From Utricularia gibba (lineage: Eukaryota; Streptophyta; Magnoliopsida; Lamiales; Lentibulariaceae), in assembly GCA_002189035.1 (NCBI GenBank), contig NEEC01000026.1:558001-622000 (forward strand): a stretch of 64,000 nt of DNA, written 5' to 3'. Shown in pieces: positions 60,302 to 64,000 of this stretch (within the stretch, counting starts at the first letter, position 1; every line of letters starts with the position of its first letter). A program made the translations under genes and the position numbers. The notes under the pieces are model-generated. The model worked only from the letters and a program-made list of their open reading frames with translations, was not told the DNA's origin and searched no databases.

Positions 60302-61764
60302 TCATGGTAGAGCTTCCTGTATTAACAACGGATGCATCAAGGAATCCTGTGGCTGACACGAATTCTGAGACTGCTGCTCTTGGCGTGGTGACTTACGAAC
60401 CTCTTGGGCCTTGGTTGATTCCATATCTTTTTGAGGGTGCGCAGGAGCACCTTGCCAAATCCATACTATATCTTGAAGGCGAGGTCTAATCCCATCAAAA
60501 AATGTTTTCTGATATTCCAGGGTATCTCCACCAGTTTTTTTCATTTCCAACAAATGGCAAGCAGGAGTGAGCTCGAAGATCTCAGCATCAATGGTCAGAA
60601 CCCCCTTTCTACCTTCCTTGGTTCCCTCAAACTTGAAAAGTCCTGCATCTCGTTTACTCATCCTGAGTTTCAAATTTTTGGCAATATCTTCTAGCTTGGA
60701 GATGATTAAAGAAGCAGGCCTCCAAGAAATGAATCTGGCTTCTTTATCTGGACAAGGCTCCTCAAATAATCTTGACAGATCAAATCCAGCTGACAGGGAA
60801 ATGAGGTCAAATGCGTTCATCTTTGAGAAGCTGGGCCCATCTTTTTTGTCTTCAGTAGATGTACTACCATTTTCATAGGGCATAGATGATGATGCATTTC
60901 TGCCTCCTGTACTAGTTGTACTGTTTTCAGGGTCATCGACTAATGCCTTCGAGGGAAGCCCTTTCTTGAACCAGGGGTTTTCCTTAATTCTTGCAATTGA
61001 GATTCTGGTATTGGGTTTGGATCGAGCATTCTTGAAAGTAATTTCTTTACTTCAGGTGGAAACCAATTTGGACATTTGAATTCAGCCTTCCCTATCTTCC
61101 TGTACATCTCCATTAAATTCGAGTCATGGAATGGGAGATAACCAGAAAGCAAGACAAAGAGAATCACTCCACAAGACCAGATATCAGCTTTGGCACCATC
61201 ATACCCTTTTCTGTTTATAACTTCCGGGGCAACATATGCAGGTGTACCGCACGTGGTGTGAAGGAGACCGTCTTGGCGCTTTGACTCAGCCAGTGCACTC
61301 AAACCAAAATCGGAAACCTTAAGATTTTCATTGTCATCTAACAGTATATTTTCAGGTTTTAGATCCCGGTGGTAGACATGTCGGCTATGGCAATAATCAA
61401 CAGCATAAATCAATTGTTGAAAATACTTTCGAGCAACATCTTCCTTCAGCCTGCCGGTTGCCACCTTGTTGAAGAGCTCACCTCCTTTAGCATATTCCAT
61501 CACAAAATAAATCTTGGTTTTAGTGGCCATAACTTCATAGAGATGGATGATATAAGGATGCCTTACCAGTCTCATAATCAATATCTCCCTCTTTATTTGA
61601 TCTACGATTCCCACTTTCATAATCTTTTCCTTGTCTATGACTTTAATGGCAACACTCTGTCCGGTTTGAACACTCCTTGCATGAAAGACTTTCGCAAATG
61701 TACCTTGACCTAACAGCCTACCTATTTCGTACTTTTGCAATAGCACATTGCTCTTAGAATCCAT
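60302..61764 (-). CDS. CBL-interacting protein kinase (CIPK), one frameshift
   Basis: Ser/Thr kinase activated by calcineurin B-like Ca2+ sensors; about 487 residues if one lost base is allowed for. Intronless coding region, as in the intron-poor CIPK clade. Starts at 61764 ([19 protein letters not shown]). Kinase domain: GQGTFAKV loop, AIKVIDKEK lysine, [15 protein letters not shown], and activation loop with [10 protein letters not shown]. The C-terminal half has the NAF motif ([20 protein letters not shown]) for CBL binding, followed by a PPI-type phosphatase-interaction region (about 350-410). At 61011-61012 the run is one base short: the frame reads LDPNPI then departs, whereas the shifted frame has the expected [19 protein letters not shown] and continues to 60302. 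An AG acceptor just upstream (CATTCAG, 61781-61787) indicates a 5' UTR intron. Confidence 0.92.
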
Positions 61765-63200
61765 AACAAAGTTGAAATCCCTGAATGTCAAGAAACCAGA
61801 AGTCTCTGTTATCCTATGGAAATGATTCCAGGGAACAACAGCTCGAAAGACTTATATGCAGCAATTTTATATGAGCAACACCTCCCCACAACCAGGAAGA
61901 GATATTATTTAGGATCAAGGTTCCTGGATCCTCTTTCAAGGGCAAGGAAAATGTAGATTCATCTGGTGAGAGATCATCAAACTCCAGTATATGTCCTGGA
62001 AGGAATGCAGTAAATACCCAAGTCTATTTACCATAAAAATTGAGTCCAAGTAAATCACATCAAAGGATAGACTGCATACACAAAAAATAGAGATGTTTCC
62101 AAAGTTCTAAGTTCAAGCAACGAATACAAGACAAATATCATTCACAAAATAGAAGCCCTTAGTTATAGAACGTATGTATTACTACAATTTCGTGTTCGGC
62201 TGAGATCAGTAAAGTAAAAAGTGAACTGGCATAAAACAGAAACTAAGTAACCCCAAAAGGAAAGCACCGGATAAACTATTCACTATTAAACAGTTTCTGA
62301 ATTACGAACTTTTTGAACATGCAACCAGAAAAAAGATGATCCTTTAATATATATTAGTGTTCCGATTTTATTTTTCACTATGGAAAAGCCCATCCATTTC
62401 TTATCTAAGTTTGTGATTTCGCTCTTTTTCTGGGCGCCAACATCATCAACAACAACAACAGTACAGCTCCAATTTTCAGCCACGGCATACAACAACACTA
62501 AATACAATCATCGACTAGGAAAACAAACATTGAGTTCGAGGTTCACCATTCTAGAATCACATTTTAAATTTTAGAATTGTCACTAATTAGAAAGACTGCC
62601 TTAAAACGATGCGCACAACAATATCAAGATCACATAATTAAAAAAATGTAAACCTTGAATTTTAGTTTTTATCCACGACCATCTCTCAAGGAGCAAAATC
62701 TGAAAAATAGGGAATACAGACAGATGACCCAGGGGAATCGAGAATTAACTACCTTTTTGTTTTGCTTAGATATAACAGCAGACAGTAGGGCAATACTCGA
62801 GCCGGCAGGCAATAAAGAAGATCGGAGAAGGGGTGAAATGAAGTCGGAGCTTGTCCAACTTTCAGAAGACTAAGGACGCGGAATTAGGAACACATGCTGC
62901 GATGGTGAGGTGAGCCGGGTCTCTCTATAGTAAAACAAGGCAAGCCGACACAGCTAAATTTAGTCGTCACTCCGTGCCCATAGTAGTACAGTACTCAAGA
63001 TACGATGCCACACCAACGAATTCCTCGATCAATTGCCCGATTACGTCACACCAAGGCGGGGCCGTAAATCCCCGAGTTTTTACCAAATACAAAAAATCCA
63101 GTTCCAAAATCAACCATTGTATGCCTTTCATTTCTATCAAAACCATCCATTTTATCGATTTTTTTTTCATTTTTGAATTTCTTTTTTACAAAAAATAGAA
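61765..63200 (-). other. 5' UTR, leader intron and promoter region of the CIPK gene
   Basis: Upstream of the minus-strand CIPK gene. A leader intron probably runs from about 61781 upward; the first exon is likely near 62750-62880, where the sequence is GC-balanced. No separate gene is supported; open frames here show no domain. Confidence 0.45.
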
Positions 63201-63479
63201 ATATATTACATTTGTTTTATAAATATTGTAATAAATATTATTAAAATATTTGTTTAGAATTTAAAAATTATATTAAATAAAAAATTAAATCAATTATTAT
63301 TTTTCAAATATAACACGAAAAATAAAATTAAATTTTTCATAATTTATATTTTTATTTAATTATTATATATTCAAAAATATATACAATTAAATAATAAAAA
63401 ATAAATAATTTAAAAAAAATGAAAAATCAAACTATATTATATATTCTTTACAAATAATAAACTAAATTAAAAACCAACA

Positions 63480-64000
63480 ATATCTTTTCATTTAACTTTC
63501 TCATTTTAATATTTTTTATTTATGTTAATCATTACAATTCGTTATTACAATTATCAGAAATAAAAAAATATAAAAAAAACAACAATTACATATTTCTATC
63601 GATCACTACAATTCACCAATTACAGTTATTAGAAATGAAACTAATATAAAGAAAACGATAATTGTCTATTTCTATCGATCACTGTAATCATCAATTATAA
63701 TTACCACAAATAAAAGTAATATAAGAAAAACTATAATCGTCTATTTTTGTCGATCACTATAATTCATCAATTACAGTGAATAGAAAACATGGTGATAGTA
63801 GTATGTTAAGCAAAAGTGTTCCGAACAAGCATAAAAGAGAAAATAAAAATTACTCGAGTAATAGTTTGTACCTCTAAATTTTATGGTCACCGTAATTACT
63901 AATTACAGTTATCAGAATTGAAAGTAATATAAGGAAATGATAACCTGTTTCTACGGATCACCGTAAGCATCAATTACAGTTACTAGAGAAAATGTTTATA
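63480..64000. repeat. AT-rich minisatellite, units of about 80 bp
   Basis: At least five diverged units share TATTTCTATCGATCACTRYAAT, then ATCAATTACAGTTAT, then GAAATRAAARTAATATAAGRAAA. Examples begin near 63590, 63668 and 63740, with further units around 63880 and 63950. It runs off the window end, so its full size is unknown. 63200-63480 before it is AT-rich without structure I can name. Confidence 0.8.

Noticed and set aside
61765-61791. Extended CIPK N-terminus starting at 61791
   Set aside because: No ATG there, and a splice acceptor at about 61781 places this in a leader intron and 5' UTR.
1-64000. CRISPR array, tRNA, rRNA or bacterial genes
   Set aside because: No regularly spaced short repeats, cloverleaf sequences or rRNA blocks were recognised; all repeats are tandem or transposon-derived.

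Overview
This window reads as nuclear DNA of a flowering plant. The genes have GT-AG introns, long AT-rich spacers separate short gene islands, and typical plant LTR retrotransposons and DNA transposons fill the spacers. The gene set also fits: a sterol methyl oxidase of the SMO2 type, a FLA4/SOS5-like arabinogalactan protein, an RR-type tandem CCCH zinc finger protein, a terpene synthase and a CIPK kinase. Sequence alone does not fix the species. I see no prokaryotic genes, CRISPR array, rRNA or tRNA gene.

Layout. 1-7120 is the 3' part of a decayed Ty3/gypsy element of the Tat type, with broken pol, an antisense gene between integrase and LTR, and a 527-bp 3' LTR. 7121-10150 holds old retroelement pieces split by a 1364-bp non-autonomous hAT element with a perfect 8-bp target duplication. 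10619-12942 is SMO2 (+, 7 exons) and 13552-14754 is FLA4 (+, intronless). 14755-36780 is a transposon-rich block: a gypsy solo LTR, a Ty1/copia element with a truncated 3' end, a second type of solo LTR, a 6.4-kb PIF/Harbinger element with both of its genes, and a MULE-like relic interrupted by a solo LTR. 36780-39000 is AT-rich spacer.

A gene island follows at 39499-48290: a CCCH zinc finger gene (+), ETG1/MCMBP (-, 14 exons, with E2F-like sites upstream), a small CxxC protein gene (-, 3 exons, one GC-AG intron) and mitochondrial Mn-superoxide dismutase (-). 48291-56700 is again spacer, with a third gypsy solo LTR and a copia LTR split by another solo LTR. 56706-59244 is a seven-exon TPS-g-like terpene synthase (+), followed at once by an LTR-PBS remnant, then a CIPK gene (60302-61764, -) and an AT-rich tail with a roughly 80-bp minisatellite.

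The host genes do not form one pathway. They cover sterol synthesis, cell-wall glycoprotein, stress-regulated RNA binding, DNA replication, superoxide removal, volatile terpenes and calcium signalling. The most useful observations are: (i) three otherwise intact genes each lack exactly one base in a homopolymer run, which looks more like systematic base-calling error than three pseudogenes; (ii) an in-frame replacement of a conserved 15-residue block in the Mn-SOD; (iii) a clear, datable nesting order of transposons supported by target-site duplications. I did not find a convincing new biological system.
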